Positions 45,278-54,126 of a stretch of 64,000 nt of DNA are shown here, in pieces (the first letter of the stretch is position 1; each line of letters opens with the position of its first letter). Source of the stretch: Perlucidibaca piscinae DSM 21586 (GTDB taxonomy: Bacteria; Pseudomonadota; Gammaproteobacteria; Pseudomonadales; Moraxellaceae); the NCBI RefSeq assembly GCF_000420045.1, contig NZ_ATUE01000007.1, positions 288,999 through 352,998 of the forward strand, read 5' to 3'. The position numbers were made by a program, and so were the translations under genes. The notes beneath the pieces are model-generated. The model was not told where the DNA came from. It searched no databases and saw only the letters and a program-made list of their open reading frames with translations.

Positions 45278-46132
45278 ATGATGCCGGCGGCGCCGTTGTG
45301 GCTGGTGGTTGCTGACACGGTCAGCGCCGCGCAGCGCGAGCGCTGGCAGCAGGCAGTCGGGGCCGAACGGGTCGAGTCGCTGCCATCCCGGCGCGAGCTG
45401 TCGCGCCGGGATGACTGGCCGCAGCTGCTGCTGTGGGGCGACGAGGAGGGCCTGGCGCTGCAGGCGCTGGCGCACCCGTTGCCGGGACCGGTGCGTGTCG
45501 ACTTCGTGTCCGGTGCGCTGGCCTGGCGTACCCGTCCCGGCGTCAGTGCCGCCGGCGAAATGGTGGGCAAGGCCTGTGGTGCCCGCAAGGGTGCGACACC
45601 CCGGGTCGTCGACGCCACGGCCGGGCTGGGGCGCGATGCCTGGATTCTGGCCACCCTGGGTTGCGAGGTCACGCTGTGCGAGCGCTCGCCGGTGATTGCG
45701 GCCCTGCTTGCCGATGGTCTGGCGCGTGCCGCCGCCGTGCCGGAGCTGGCAGCGACCGTCGCGCGCATGACACTGCTGCCGGGTGACAGCGTTAGTCATC
45801 TGCAGGACTGGCTGGCTGACGAACAGCGCACCCGACCCGAGGTGGTCTATCTCGACCCCATGTTTCCGCATCGCGACAAGTCAGCACAGGTCAAGCAGGA
45901 CATGCGGCTGTTTCGTGATGTGGTGGGTGCCGATCCCGATGCCGATGCCCTGCTGCCGCTGGCACGGGCGCTGGCAAGTCGTCGCGTGGTGGTGAAGCGG
46001 CCACGGCTGGCGCCGGATCTGGCCGGCCAGGCTCCGCATCAGCGCATGATCGGACAGAGCAACCGCTTTGATCTCTATGCCCCGCAGGCACTGCCTCAGG
46101 GCGCGTCGCCCTCGCGCCAGGGCGGCGCCTGA
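45278..46132 (+). CDS. rsmJ: 16S rRNA (guanine-1516-N2) methyltransferase RsmJ
   Basis: SAM-dependent methyltransferase of 284 residues that methylates G1516 of 16S rRNA. Visible motifs are VVDATAGLGRDAWILATLG (SAM motif I, about 108-126), CERSPVIAALL and the catalytic-type VVYLDPMFPHRDKSA near 190. The N-terminus is less conserved. The last 37 bases overlap, in the opposite direction, the 3' end of the lipoprotein gene. Confidence 0.93.
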   Translation: MMPAAPLWLVVADTVSAAQRERWQQAVGAERVESLPSRRELSRRDDWPQLLLWGDEEGLALQALAHPLPGPVRVDFVSGALAWRTRPGVSAAGEMVGKACGARKGATPRVVDATAGLGRDAWILATLGCEVTLCERSPVIAALLADGLARAAAVPELAATVARMTLLPGDSVSHLQDWLADEQRTRPEVVYLDPMFPHRDKSAQVKQDMRLFRDVVGADPDADALLPLARALASRRVVVKRPRLAPDLAGQAPHQRMIGQSNRFDLYAPQALPQGASPSRQGGA

Positions 46133-46500
46133 GTACCGCTGATGGCACAGCCGGCGGCCTGACGATTGCCCGACTGCCATTCCGCCGTGTGCGTGAACAG
46201 GGCGCCTGACATCACGTCACGGCAGGGGCTTGCCCGCACCTCGAAACTGAACGGCCGGGACTGGTGGCTGCCTTGCCAGCGGGCGCCATTGGGCAGGGGC
46301 TGGTGGCGAGCCGCGATGGTGTCGCCGACCGGCTGATCGGGGGTTCTCAGCACCAGCACCTCATCCTGCACGGTGATCTGCCAGAACGGTTCCTGACCCA
46401 CTGCCCAGTAGGCCTTGTCGCTGCCACCCATGCTGCTGCAACCGGCAAGCAGCACGAGCAGGGCGGCAGGCAATGCGTTGTTGACGAGTCTGCACGGCAT
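46096..46500 (-). CDS. Small putative lipoprotein with EPFW motif
   Basis: 134-residue predicted lipoprotein of unknown function. Signal peptide with lipobox LAGC, lipidated cysteine at residue 21. The mature protein has WAVGQEPFWQITV and a pair of cysteines (SPCRDVMSG and AAGCAIS) that could form a disulfide; the G-x-EPFW pattern is found in a family of small proteobacterial envelope proteins related to COG3650. The ATG at 46500 is two bases after the plsB stop, so it is probably co-expressed with plsB. Its 3' end overlaps rsmJ by 37 bases head-on. Confidence 0.75.
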   Translation of the reverse strand: MPCRLVNNALPAALLVLLAGCSSMGGSDKAYWAVGQEPFWQITVQDEVLVLRTPDQPVGDTIAARHQPLPNGARWQGSHQSRPFSFEVRASPCRDVMSGALFTHTAEWQSGNRQAAGCAISGTQAPPWREGDAP

Positions 46501-46501
46501 G

Positions 46502-49030
46502 TCAGGCCACCTTGCTCTTGCGACGGGCATTGGCCTGTTCCAGGCTTTGCAGGGCGCAGGCGACTTCGTCGTCGGTGATCAGGGTGACCTGCAGGATGGC
46601 CTGGCGTATGCCGCCCGGCAGCAGCTCCATGGCCTCTTCGGCAATGCGCGTCAGGCGGCTGTCGAAGCAGAGCTTGCCGGCCTCTGACAGACGCACGATG
46701 CCCTGGTTCTTGAGCGTGTCCAGGAAGGTCTTGAACAGTGCCTTGTCGAAGAACTCCGGTGCGCTGAACTCCCGCAGCAGCGACAGGCGCTGGGCCAGCA
46801 GGTGGCAGAGCTCCTCGAGCTGCTGCTGGGTGAGCTGGTCACTGCCGCGCTGGTTCAGCACGGTGATGGTCATGTGGTAGCGCACCAGGGTCTGGCGCAG
46901 GGCACGGCTGAGAATGTGCAGGCGCGAGTGCTCGATGCTGCTGGGGTCGGGCGCTGCCCAGCGATCGCTGCCGGTCTGCTGGATCAGGCCCAGGCTGAAC
47001 AGCGTGTCGAGGTAGCGGCGCACGATCTCTTCCAGCTCGTCATCCTGCCAGGCCAGGAACAGCTCGGCCTGCAGGAAGGCATACACCGAACGCACGCGAT
47101 GCAGGGCTTCGCGCGTGGTCGCCGTGCGGCGCTGCAGGAACACGCCGGCGAGCAGCGACGGCAGGGCGAACAGGTGCAGGGTGTTGTTGCGGAAGTAGGT
47201 CATCAGCACCCCGTCTTCCTCATGCAGATAGAGCAGGTCGCCGAGCGGATGCGTGCGCCGCTGCAGGATCTTCAGCTCTTCGCCGTAGGCCACCATGGCC
47301 GGTCCGTCGAGATCGGTCACGGTGACATGCGCGCTGTAGGGCACCCCGGCCAGCAGCGACTTGCAGATCATCAGCTGTTCGCCGAGCTGCTCTTCGTCGA
47401 TGGCGTGCTTGGGCGTCGACAGCAGCACCAGGCTGAGCAGGTTGATCGGGTTGACGTCGGCGGTGGCATTGATGCGGGTGCTGATGGTGCGGCCCAGATG
47501 CAGCGAGGTGCGGATGAACTCCGGACGCTCGTCGGCCTGCGGGTCTTCGCGCCAGCCCGGCAGATGCTCGTCGAGCACCTGGTTCAGGTAGATCGGCTCG
47601 CCGAAGCTCAGATTGACCTTGCCGAAGACCTTCTGCAGCTTGCGAATCGACATCACCAGTGCGAACAGGTTCTCCTTCTCCTTGGGCTTGCCCTGCAGTT
47701 CGCCGATGTAGGTGCTGCCCTCCATCAGCTTCTCGTAGCCGATGTAGGTGGGAATGAACACCAGCGGGCGGTGGTTGTCGCGCAGGTGGCTGCGCAGGGT
47801 CATGTTGATCATGCCGAGCTTGGCCGAGAGCAGGCGTCCGGTGCGGCTGCGCCCCCCTTCGACGAAATACTCGATGGGAAAGCCGCGGCTCATGATCTGG
47901 TGCAGGTACTCGTTGAACACGGCGCCGTAGAGGAAGTTGTCCTTGAAGGTGCGGCGCAGGAAGAAGGCGCCGCCACGACGCAGGATGCCACCCACCACCG
48001 GCATGTTGAGGTTGGCGCCAGCGGCGATGTGCGGCGGCATCAGGCCGCGCGTGAAGATCACGTAGGACAGCAGCAGGTAGTCGATGTGGCTGCGGTGGCT
48101 GGGCACGTAGATGACTTCGTGATCCTTGGCCAGGGTCTCGACGCCTTCGAAGTGGTGCACGGTGACGCCGTTGTAGAGGCGGGTCCACAGCCAGTTCAGG
48201 AAGATGCGCAGGGCATTGACCACCGGGTAGGAGTAGTCGGAGGCGATCTCGTTGGCATAGAGGCGGGCACGGGCTTCGGCCTTCTCGCGGCTGATGCCGC
48301 GCTCCGCGACCTCGCGGGCGATGTTTTCCTGCACGACATCTGCACGAATGATCTCGTTGAGCAGGGTGCGACGGTGCGACATGTCCGGACCGATGGCGGC
48401 GGTGCGTTCACGACGGAAGTGCACGCGCAGCACGCGCGAGACCTTGCGCAGCACGCGCTCGTGATCGGTGTCGGGCTGGCAGAACTGGCGCAGCGACAGC
48501 GGCGCGTTGATGCGCATCATGGTCTGGCGGCCATGCACGATAATGGTGATGATCTGGCGCAGCAGGGTGGGGGTGGCCCAGGAGTCGGCGAACAGGGCCT
48601 TGAACCAGCTGTTCTGGGTTTCCGGCGAGCGCCCCCAGAGGATGGTCACCGGTACCAGCTGCACGTCCAGTGTCGGATCGGCGTATACGGCCTCGATCAG
48701 CGCCGCGAGGCGAGGCGAGTGCTGGTGGCGTGGCCGGGACAGCGGTCCGGGCTGTTCGCCGCGGGTAAGGCAGAGCAGGGAGTGCTTCTCGCGCAGACCG
48801 AAGCTGCGCATCGAGCTCAGCGGACGGTGCAGGCCGAGCTTGCCGGCTTCGGTGTCCAGCACCAGCACGTTCGACAGCAGGCGGTTCTGCAGCACGTAGC
48901 AAATGGGCTTGTCGGGATCTATGCCCAGCAGCGTGAGGTCGTTGGGCAGGACCTGGGTGCGAACCCAGAGATACATGAGACGACGGGAGATCGCGCGGAA
49001 GATACTGTCCAACCCAAGCCAGCGAAGCAT
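46502..49030 (-). CDS. plsB: Glycerol-3-phosphate acyltransferase PlsB
   Basis: Inner-membrane enzyme that acylates position 1 of glycerol-3-phosphate, first step of phospholipid synthesis. 842 residues from the ATG at 49030 (MLRWLGLDSIF), matching family length; a longer frame upstream lies in noncoding sequence. The acyltransferase H-x4-D box is in VPSHRSHIDYLLL near residue 315, followed by EGGRSRTGRLL and FIPTYIGYEKLMEG. Divergent from tesB. On the minus strand TGTTACACT about 85 bases upstream is a possible extended -10. Confidence 0.96.
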   Translation of the reverse strand: MLRWLGLDSIFRAISRRLMYLWVRTQVLPNDLTLLGIDPDKPICYVLQNRLLSNVLVLDTEAGKLGLHRPLSSMRSFGLREKHSLLCLTRGEQPGPLSRPRHQHSPRLAALIEAVYADPTLDVQLVPVTILWGRSPETQNSWFKALFADSWATPTLLRQIITIIVHGRQTMMRINAPLSLRQFCQPDTDHERVLRKVSRVLRVHFRRERTAAIGPDMSHRRTLLNEIIRADVVQENIAREVAERGISREKAEARARLYANEIASDYSYPVVNALRIFLNWLWTRLYNGVTVHHFEGVETLAKDHEVIYVPSHRSHIDYLLLSYVIFTRGLMPPHIAAGANLNMPVVGGILRRGGAFFLRRTFKDNFLYGAVFNEYLHQIMSRGFPIEYFVEGGRSRTGRLLSAKLGMINMTLRSHLRDNHRPLVFIPTYIGYEKLMEGSTYIGELQGKPKEKENLFALVMSIRKLQKVFGKVNLSFGEPIYLNQVLDEHLPGWREDPQADERPEFIRTSLHLGRTISTRINATADVNPINLLSLVLLSTPKHAIDEEQLGEQLMICKSLLAGVPYSAHVTVTDLDGPAMVAYGEELKILQRRTHPLGDLLYLHEEDGVLMTYFRNNTLHLFALPSLLAGVFLQRRTATTREALHRVRSVYAFLQAELFLAWQDDELEEIVRRYLDTLFSLGLIQQTGSDRWAAPDPSSIEHSRLHILSRALRQTLVRYHMTITVLNQRGSDQLTQQQLEELCHLLAQRLSLLREFSAPEFFDKALFKTFLDTLKNQGIVRLSEAGKLCFDSRLTRIAEEAMELLPGGIRQAILQVTLITDDEVACALQSLEQANARRKSKVA

Positions 49031-49148
49031 ATGAATATCCTGAAGCAGACAAGTGACCGACAGCGACCTCAAGGCGGACAGCTGGTCCGTGGCCGGTCGG
49101 GTTGAGCGGAGTGTAACAAAAGGCTGACAATTGCCGTGCAGTCTTCCA

Positions 49149-49166
49149 TCGGTGAGATTGCACCGA
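49149..49166. promoter_or_regulatory. Inverted repeat upstream of tesB
   Basis: TCGGTG and CACCGA arms flank AGATTG, 23 bases before the tesB ATG. It could be an operator or a short stem near the ribosome binding site (GAGGAG). Confidence 0.35.
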
Positions 49167-49188
49167 CGGTATCTCATGAGGAGTTCGC

Positions 49189-50058
49189 ATGACCGGGGTG
49201 ATCAAGGAGTTGCTGGCGTTGCTCGATCTGGAGCCGCTGGAAGTGAATCTGTTCCGTGGCCAGAGCTACAACTATTTCGGCAAGAACGCCTTTGGCGGCC
49301 AGGTGCTGGGCCAGGCCCTGGTGGCGGCCGGTCGCACTGTCGAGAACGGGCACCTGGCGCACTCGCTGCACGCCTATTTCCTGCGGCCTGGTGATCCCGA
49401 GGCGCCCATCGTGTACAGCGTCGAGCGTGTGCGTGACGGTCGCAGCTTCACCACGCGCACGGTCAAGGCGGTGCAGCACGGCGAGATCATCTTCACCATG
49501 ATGGCTTCGTTTGCCGTCGCCGAGGATGGCTTCGATCACCAGTTCCCCATGCCCGAGGCGCCGGCCCCGGAGACCCTGGAAAGCGAGCTTGATCTGCGTC
49601 GCCGCCTCGCCCTGCAGCTGCCCGAATCGCAGCGGCATTACCTGGAGATGGAGCGGCCCATCGAGCTGCGCCCTGTCGACCCGCTCGATCCAATGAACCT
49701 GGAAGCGCGCGAACCGTTCCGGGCGCACTGGATGCGCGCCCAGGACCGGCTGCCGGACGACCCTTTCCTGCACCAGTGCGTGCTTGCCTTCGCCTCCGAT
49801 TTCGCCTTCATGGGCACCGCCATGCTGCCGCACAAGGCGCATTTCTTTCAGCCCTGGATGCAGTGCGCCAGCATCGACCATGCCATGTGGTTCCACCGTC
49901 CCTTCCGCATCGACGACTGGCTGCTGTACAGCATGGATGCCCCGTCGGCGTCGTCGGCCAAGGGCCTCAATCGCGGCCTGATCCATACTCGGGACGGCGT
50001 GCTGGTGGCATCGACGGCGCAGGAAGGCCTGATGCGTCAGCGTCCTCGCAAGGCCTGA
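49189..50058 (+). CDS. tesB: Acyl-CoA thioesterase II
   Basis: Double-hotdog thioesterase that hydrolyses medium- and long-chain acyl-CoA. 289 residues. Catalytic-site segments known from E. coli TesB are present: AFASDFAFMGTA (Asp), CASIDHAMWFHRPF, and STAQEGLMRQ (Gln) near the C-terminus; GGQVLGQALVAAGRTV lies in the N-terminal hotdog. Stands between plsB and a patatin gene, in a region dense in lipid enzymes. Confidence 0.95.
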   Translation: MTGVIKELLALLDLEPLEVNLFRGQSYNYFGKNAFGGQVLGQALVAAGRTVENGHLAHSLHAYFLRPGDPEAPIVYSVERVRDGRSFTTRTVKAVQHGEIIFTMMASFAVAEDGFDHQFPMPEAPAPETLESELDLRRRLALQLPESQRHYLEMERPIELRPVDPLDPMNLEAREPFRAHWMRAQDRLPDDPFLHQCVLAFASDFAFMGTAMLPHKAHFFQPWMQCASIDHAMWFHRPFRIDDWLLYSMDAPSASSAKGLNRGLIHTRDGVLVASTAQEGLMRQRPRKA

Positions 50059-50062
50059 CGGC

Positions 50063-51271
50063 TCAGGCTTTGCGGAAGGAGATGATGTTGCTGGGCGGCG
50101 CCAGCTCCGGCCGCAGGAAGTCGCGCAGCTCGACCTCGCGCGCCTTGGCCTCGCGGTAGCCCAGGTCCATCAGGGCCTGGGTGTAGGGGGACTCGAAAAG
50201 CAGGTAGCTGAGCAGGTTGGAACCGGCCTTCTTGAACATGCCCGAGCCGCGCACGAAATAGCTGATCGAGCGTGGCAGGGTGTGGGCATGACGCGCCGCG
50301 AGCTCCTCGATCTCGGTGGCTTCGGGCATCAGCACCAGCGACTTCACCGGTTTCAGCTGCGCATGCTGGTGGCCTTCGCGTTCGAGCAGGCTGAGCGTGC
50401 GGTTGATGCGGTGCATGCGCTCCAGGTCCATCTCTAGGCTGTCGACAAAGGAACTGGTCATGATGTGGCCGATGATCTGCGCCAGGCTGGGGTAGCCCGG
50501 GGTCGCCCGTCGCGGCTGGCCGCCCTGATTGGAGCCGGCGCCGATGACCAGCACCCGTCGCGCCCCCAGATGCAGTGCCGGGCTGATCGGTGCAAGCTGG
50601 CGCAGGGCGCCGTCACCGTAGTATTCGCCATCGATGTTCACCGCCGGAAACAGCAGCGGAATCGCTGCCGAGGCCATCAGGTGCGGCACGCCGAGTTCGC
50701 AGCGTTCCCCGCGCCGGCGCGAGCGCGACCATTCCTCGAGATTGTCGGCACCCTGGAAGAAGCTGACCGAGTCGCCTCGCGTATAGCTGCACATGGTCAG
50801 GCACAGGGCGCGCAGGTGGCCGGCGTGGATGGAGGCGGGCAGGCGCTTGAGGTCCAGGGTCTGGCTGAGCAGCTGCTGCAGCGGGCTGTTGTCGAGCAGG
50901 GACACCGGACGGGTCTTGTTGAACATGCCCAGCGCGAGGTTGCTGAGCCAGCGCAGGGCACTGGAGAGCACGCCTGGCCAGTCGGTGCGATAGACCTGCG
51001 AGCTGTCGAAGCCGGCCCAGACGCTGCGCAGGCGGTCCACGCCCTCGCTGAAGCAGGCGGCATGCACGGCCAGCGCGGTGGCATTGAGCGCCCCGGCAGA
51101 GGTGCCGCAGATGATGGGAAAGGGATTGCCGCAGGCGGTGGGCATCATGTCGGCGATGGCTTGCAGGGCACCGACCTGGTAGGCGGCACGTGCGCCGCCA
51201 CCGGACAGGATCAGGGCGGTGCTGCCATGCTCCGGATGGGGTTCCTGCGAGTGTGCGTGCGGCTCGAGCAT
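50063..51271 (-). CDS. Patatin-like phospholipase
   Basis: Serine hydrolase with a Ser-Asp dyad, 402 residues. Oxyanion motif SGGGARAAYQVG at 23-34, nucleophile S58 in GTSAG, catalytic D220 in YYGDGALRQ. The C-terminal 150 residues are helical without a recognisable extra domain, and no signal peptide is seen, so it is likely cytoplasmic or peripheral. The ATG at 51271 is preceded by TGGGAGA and gives the family N-terminus. Convergent with tesB four bases away; substrate unknown (phospholipid or acyl ester). Confidence 0.88.
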   Translation of the reverse strand: MLEPHAHSQEPHPEHGSTALILSGGGARAAYQVGALQAIADMMPTACGNPFPIICGTSAGALNATALAVHAACFSEGVDRLRSVWAGFDSSQVYRTDWPGVLSSALRWLSNLALGMFNKTRPVSLLDNSPLQQLLSQTLDLKRLPASIHAGHLRALCLTMCSYTRGDSVSFFQGADNLEEWSRSRRRGERCELGVPHLMASAAIPLLFPAVNIDGEYYGDGALRQLAPISPALHLGARRVLVIGAGSNQGGQPRRATPGYPSLAQIIGHIMTSSFVDSLEMDLERMHRINRTLSLLEREGHQHAQLKPVKSLVLMPEATEIEELAARHAHTLPRSISYFVRGSGMFKKAGSNLLSYLLFESPYTQALMDLGYREAKAREVELRDFLRPELAPPSNIISFRKA

Positions 51272-51313
51272 GACCAGTCTCCCAGCGTGCAACCACGATG
51301 CCGCAGTCCTGCT

Positions 51314-51353
51314 GCGACAGGCTTGATTAAACTGTCTACCTGTTTCCTGTCGC
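51314..51353. promoter_or_regulatory. Long-spaced inverted repeat in the patatin/ABC divergent region
   Basis: GCGACAGG (51314-51321) and CCTGTCGC (51346-51353) are perfect 8-base inverted repeats separated by a 24-base AT-richer centre, in the 208-base region between two divergent genes. Could bind a regulator or fold in the leader of the patatin gene. Confidence 0.4.
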
Positions 51354-51379
51354 TGACAAGTGAGCGTCTGACGTATGGC

Positions 51380-51397
51380 TGTGCAGTTTTTGTGCAG
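51380..51397 (+). repeat. Tandem TGTGCAG repeat with helical-turn spacing
   Basis: TGTGCAG occurs at 51380-51386 and 51391-51397, an 11-base period with TTTT between. Direct repeats one helical turn apart upstream of a promoter-like TATCCT (51447-51452) can be activator sites; this is inference. Confidence 0.35.
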
Positions 51398-51479
51398 CCT
51401 GTAACGGCCTGTACCCGTGTCGCTGGACGCGATGGTGACGGCCTCCTATCCTGAGTCCTGATCAGGGGATGCAGGCAAC

Positions 51480-52430
51480 ATGAGTGCGGCTGGAATGTGG
51501 CAGAGGCAGGCGGTTCCGCTGAGTGTGCTGGCGACGGCGCTGCTGGCCTGGTGGGCCCTGGTGGTGACGCTGCCCGATGGCGAGATGGGCCGCACCATCC
51601 TGCTCGAGCTCAGGCTGCCGCGCGTGGTGCTGGCGCTGGTCTCCGGCGCCGCCCTGGCCCTGGCCGGACTGTGGCTGCAAACGCTGTTTCGTCATGGTCT
51701 GGTCGAACCCGGCCTGCTCGGCGTGACCTCGGGTGCCAGCCTGATGGCCGTACTGACCCTCGTGCTGCTGCAGGGCTGGGTCTGGGCGCTGCCTCTGGGC
51801 GCCTTCGCCGGCGCCATGCTGGCACTGGCACTGGTGCTGGCGCTGGCCCGACATTACCGGCTAGAGCCGGAATCATTGCTGCTGGCCGGCATTGCCCTGA
51901 ATGCGGTGATGGCCGCGACCACCCAGCTGCTGCTCATGCTGTCTGCCGATGTCACCCTGCGTGCCGGCAGCTTCTGGCTCATGGGCAGCTTCTCCTACGC
52001 CGACTGGCACAGCCTGCTGCCGACACTGGGGCTGGTCATTCTGCTGCTGCTCTGGGGCCTGCGTCGTGCCAGCGCCTTTGACCTCTGGCTGCTCGGCGAG
52101 CGCGATGCCGGCCATCTCGGCCTGCCGGTGCCGAGGTTCCGGCGCCAAGTCATCTGGGCCAGCGCCGTGCTGGTGGCGCTGGTGGTGGCGCAGGCCGGCA
52201 GCGTGGCCTTCATCGGTCTGATGGCGCCGCATCTGGCCGCCCGCCTGGTGGGGCAGCGCCATGCCGTGCTGATGCCGGTGACGGTCTGGATTGGCGCACT
52301 GCTGGCGCTGTTCGCCGATACCCTGGCGCAACGCCTGATGGCACCGCTGGAGCTGCCGGTGGGTGTGGTCACGGCCTTGCTGGGCGGGCCGGCCTTCCTG
52401 TTCCTGCTGCAGCGTCGGTGGCGCTCATGA
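51480..52430 (+). CDS. FecCD/BtuC-type ABC transporter permease
   Basis: Inner-membrane permease of 316 residues in the vitamin B12 / iron-siderophore importer family, with about ten hydrophobic segments. The family signature RLPRVVLALVSGAALALAG is near residue 45, LLGVTSGASLMAV near 80, and AGSVAFIGLMAPHLAARLVG near 240 forms the coupling-helix region to the ATPase. It overlaps the ATPase gene by ATGA. No periplasmic binding protein or TonB receptor is adjacent, so the substrate (cobalamin or ferric siderophore/heme) is open. Confidence 0.9.
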   Translation: MSAAGMWQRQAVPLSVLATALLAWWALVVTLPDGEMGRTILLELRLPRVVLALVSGAALALAGLWLQTLFRHGLVEPGLLGVTSGASLMAVLTLVLLQGWVWALPLGAFAGAMLALALVLALARHYRLEPESLLLAGIALNAVMAATTQLLLMLSADVTLRAGSFWLMGSFSYADWHSLLPTLGLVILLLLWGLRRASAFDLWLLGERDAGHLGLPVPRFRRQVIWASAVLVALVVAQAGSVAFIGLMAPHLAARLVGQRHAVLMPVTVWIGALLALFADTLAQRLMAPLELPVGVVTALLGGPAFLFLLQRRWRS

Positions 52431-53209
52431 TGCATATCCCGGCACAGGCGCTGCAGGGGCTGCAGGGCGAGGCCCTGTGTCAGCTGCCGGAACTGCTGCT
52501 GCGGCCGGGCGAGCGCTGGGTGGTGCTGGGTCCCAACGGCGCCGGCAAGTCCACCTTTCTGCGTCATTGCGCCGGTCATCCCGCGGGCACGCCGCGCACA
52601 GCGACATGGCGCTGGATGGGGCAGCCGCTGCCGCTCTGGCATGACCCCGACTGGGCACGCCAGCGTGCCGTGCTGTCACAGCAGCACGAGGTCAGCGGGC
52701 AGCTCAGCGTGCACGACATGCTTTGTCTGGCGTCCTTCCCGTGGTCCGGGCGACATCCCCGGCTGGTCACGGCCTTCGAGCGCGTGGTGGCGGACTGGGA
52801 GCTGGGCAGGCTGCTGTCGCGACGCTGGGGGCAGCTGTCCGGCGGTGAGCAGCAGCGTCTGCAGCTGGCGCGCAATGCCTTGCAGCTGGATCTGGCGGGT
52901 GACGACGCGCCACGCCTGTGGCTGCTTGACGAGCCGTTGACGGCCCTCGACTGGCCGCATCAGCAGCGCACGCTGACGGCCTGTCATGAGGCCTCGGCGC
53001 GCGGTGTGCTGGTGATCACCAGCCTGCATGACATGAATGCCGCCTGGTCGCTGGCCACCCATGTGCTGGTGCTGGCACAGGGACGTGTCATCCATGCCGG
53101 AGAGCGGGAGCAGGGGAGTTTTGCCGAGGCGCTGGCCGAGGCGTTCGCCATGCGGCTCAGCTGGGTCGCCCACCCGAGGGATGGGCGACCCTGGCTGATT
53201 CCGGGCTGA
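52427..53209 (+). CDS. BtuD-like ABC transporter ATP-binding protein
   Basis: ATPase of 260 residues paired with the preceding permease. Walker A GPNGAGKST near residue 38, signature LSGGEQQRLQLAR near 140, Walker B LWLLDEPLTALD near 165, and a switch histidine in ITSLHDMNAA. The region AVLSQQHEVSGQLSVHDML is more like BtuD than FhuC, favouring cobalamin; moderate evidence only. Two consecutive ATGs (52427, 52430) are possible starts. Ends 30 bases from a convergent gene with no clear terminator. Confidence 0.88.
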   Translation: MMHIPAQALQGLQGEALCQLPELLLRPGERWVVLGPNGAGKSTFLRHCAGHPAGTPRTATWRWMGQPLPLWHDPDWARQRAVLSQQHEVSGQLSVHDMLCLASFPWSGRHPRLVTAFERVVADWELGRLLSRRWGQLSGGEQQRLQLARNALQLDLAGDDAPRLWLLDEPLTALDWPHQQRTLTACHEASARGVLVITSLHDMNAAWSLATHVLVLAQGRVIHAGEREQGSFAEALAEAFAMRLSWVAHPRDGRPWLIPG

Positions 53210-53239
53210 CGCCGTGCCGGCGCGCCCGGTGCAGCAGAC

Positions 53240-54103
53240 TCAGAGTGCGCTGACCACGCCGCTGAGGTGCGGACGGCCCTTGCGCGCGTCATTGACGCTG
53301 AAGGTCATGCCGTCGGCGGTTTCATCCGAGCTGAACGCGACCTTGGCCGGCAGCAGCACCGGCAGCTTGAACTGCACATCGACGCTGTAGGCGGCCGGCA
53401 GGCGGCTTTCGATGGCGGCCAGGCAGGCGGCCTTGGTCCACATGCCGTGGGCGATGGCGCGCGGGAAACCGAGCAGCTTGGCGGTGGCGGCATACAGGTG
53501 GATCGGATTGCGGTCACCCGAAACGGCACCGTAGCGGCGCCCGATGTCGCCCGGGATCTGCCAGAAGGCACTGGCCTTGGGCTTCTCGGCGGCGACCTTG
53601 GCCGGGCGCTCGGCACGCGCAGGCTTGTCGGTCTTGGGCACGGGCTGGCGACGCAGGTAGGTGCTGACGCCAACCCAGACCTTTTCGCTGCCGACAAAGG
53701 CTTCGCTGATCAGATCGAAGGTCACGCCCTTGTCGTGCGGCTGCAGATTGCCCACGGTGGTGCTGAAGCGCAGGGTTTCACCGGCACGCACCGGGCGCAG
53801 CTGCTCGATGCGGTTGCGCACATGCACCAGGCCCATCAGGGCATAGGGGAAGCTGGCATCGGTCATCAGCAGCATCTGCAGTGGGAAGGTGAGAATGTGC
53901 AGATAGGTCGACGGCACCGTTTCGCGCAGCGGGAAGCCGCAGACGCGGTTGTAGTCGGCGAGGTGGGCGCGATCAATGCTGTGCGACTTCAGCACCAGGG
54001 TCAGATCCGGCAGCGTGCCGTTCTTCTTGGTTAGACCGCCGACCACGGCCTTGGCATACAGGCCCAGCGCGCCGGGCAGGGTGTCCAGTTCACGTACTGT
54101 CAT
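53240..54103 (-). CDS. MaoC-like (R)-hydroxyacyl dehydratase
   Basis: Predicted 3-hydroxyacyl-thioester dehydratase/hydratase of 287 residues, double hotdog. The C-terminal hotdog has the MaoC hydratase motif AVSGDRNPIHLYAATAKLLG followed by FPRAIAHGMWT (about 195-225), with the catalytic Asp and His. The N-terminal half lacks this motif and probably forms the acyl-binding hotdog. It follows the long FabG gene on the same strand, separated by a strong hairpin. The arrangement matches htdX beside fabG4 in mycobacteria. ATG is preceded by AGGAAG. Confidence 0.85.
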   Translation of the reverse strand: MTVRELDTLPGALGLYAKAVVGGLTKKNGTLPDLTLVLKSHSIDRAHLADYNRVCGFPLRETVPSTYLHILTFPLQMLLMTDASFPYALMGLVHVRNRIEQLRPVRAGETLRFSTTVGNLQPHDKGVTFDLISEAFVGSEKVWVGVSTYLRRQPVPKTDKPARAERPAKVAAEKPKASAFWQIPGDIGRRYGAVSGDRNPIHLYAATAKLLGFPRAIAHGMWTKAACLAAIESRLPAAYSVDVQFKLPVLLPAKVAFSSDETADGMTFSVNDARKGRPHLSGVVSAL

Positions 54104-54126
54104 GGAGTGTCTTCCTGATAAAGGCA

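Noticed and set aside
46802..49105. 767-codon open frame on the plus strand opposite plsB
   Set aside because: Antisense shadow of plsB, which has full family motifs.
49031..49177. Upstream extension of PlsB by 49 residues
   Set aside because: It would cover the whole divergent promoter region with tesB; the ATG at 49030 gives the family N-terminus MLRW.
51293..51479. Cobalamin riboswitch upstream of the BtuCD-like pair
   Set aside because: I could not see the conserved B12-box or the surrounding stems by eye. A covariance search would decide.
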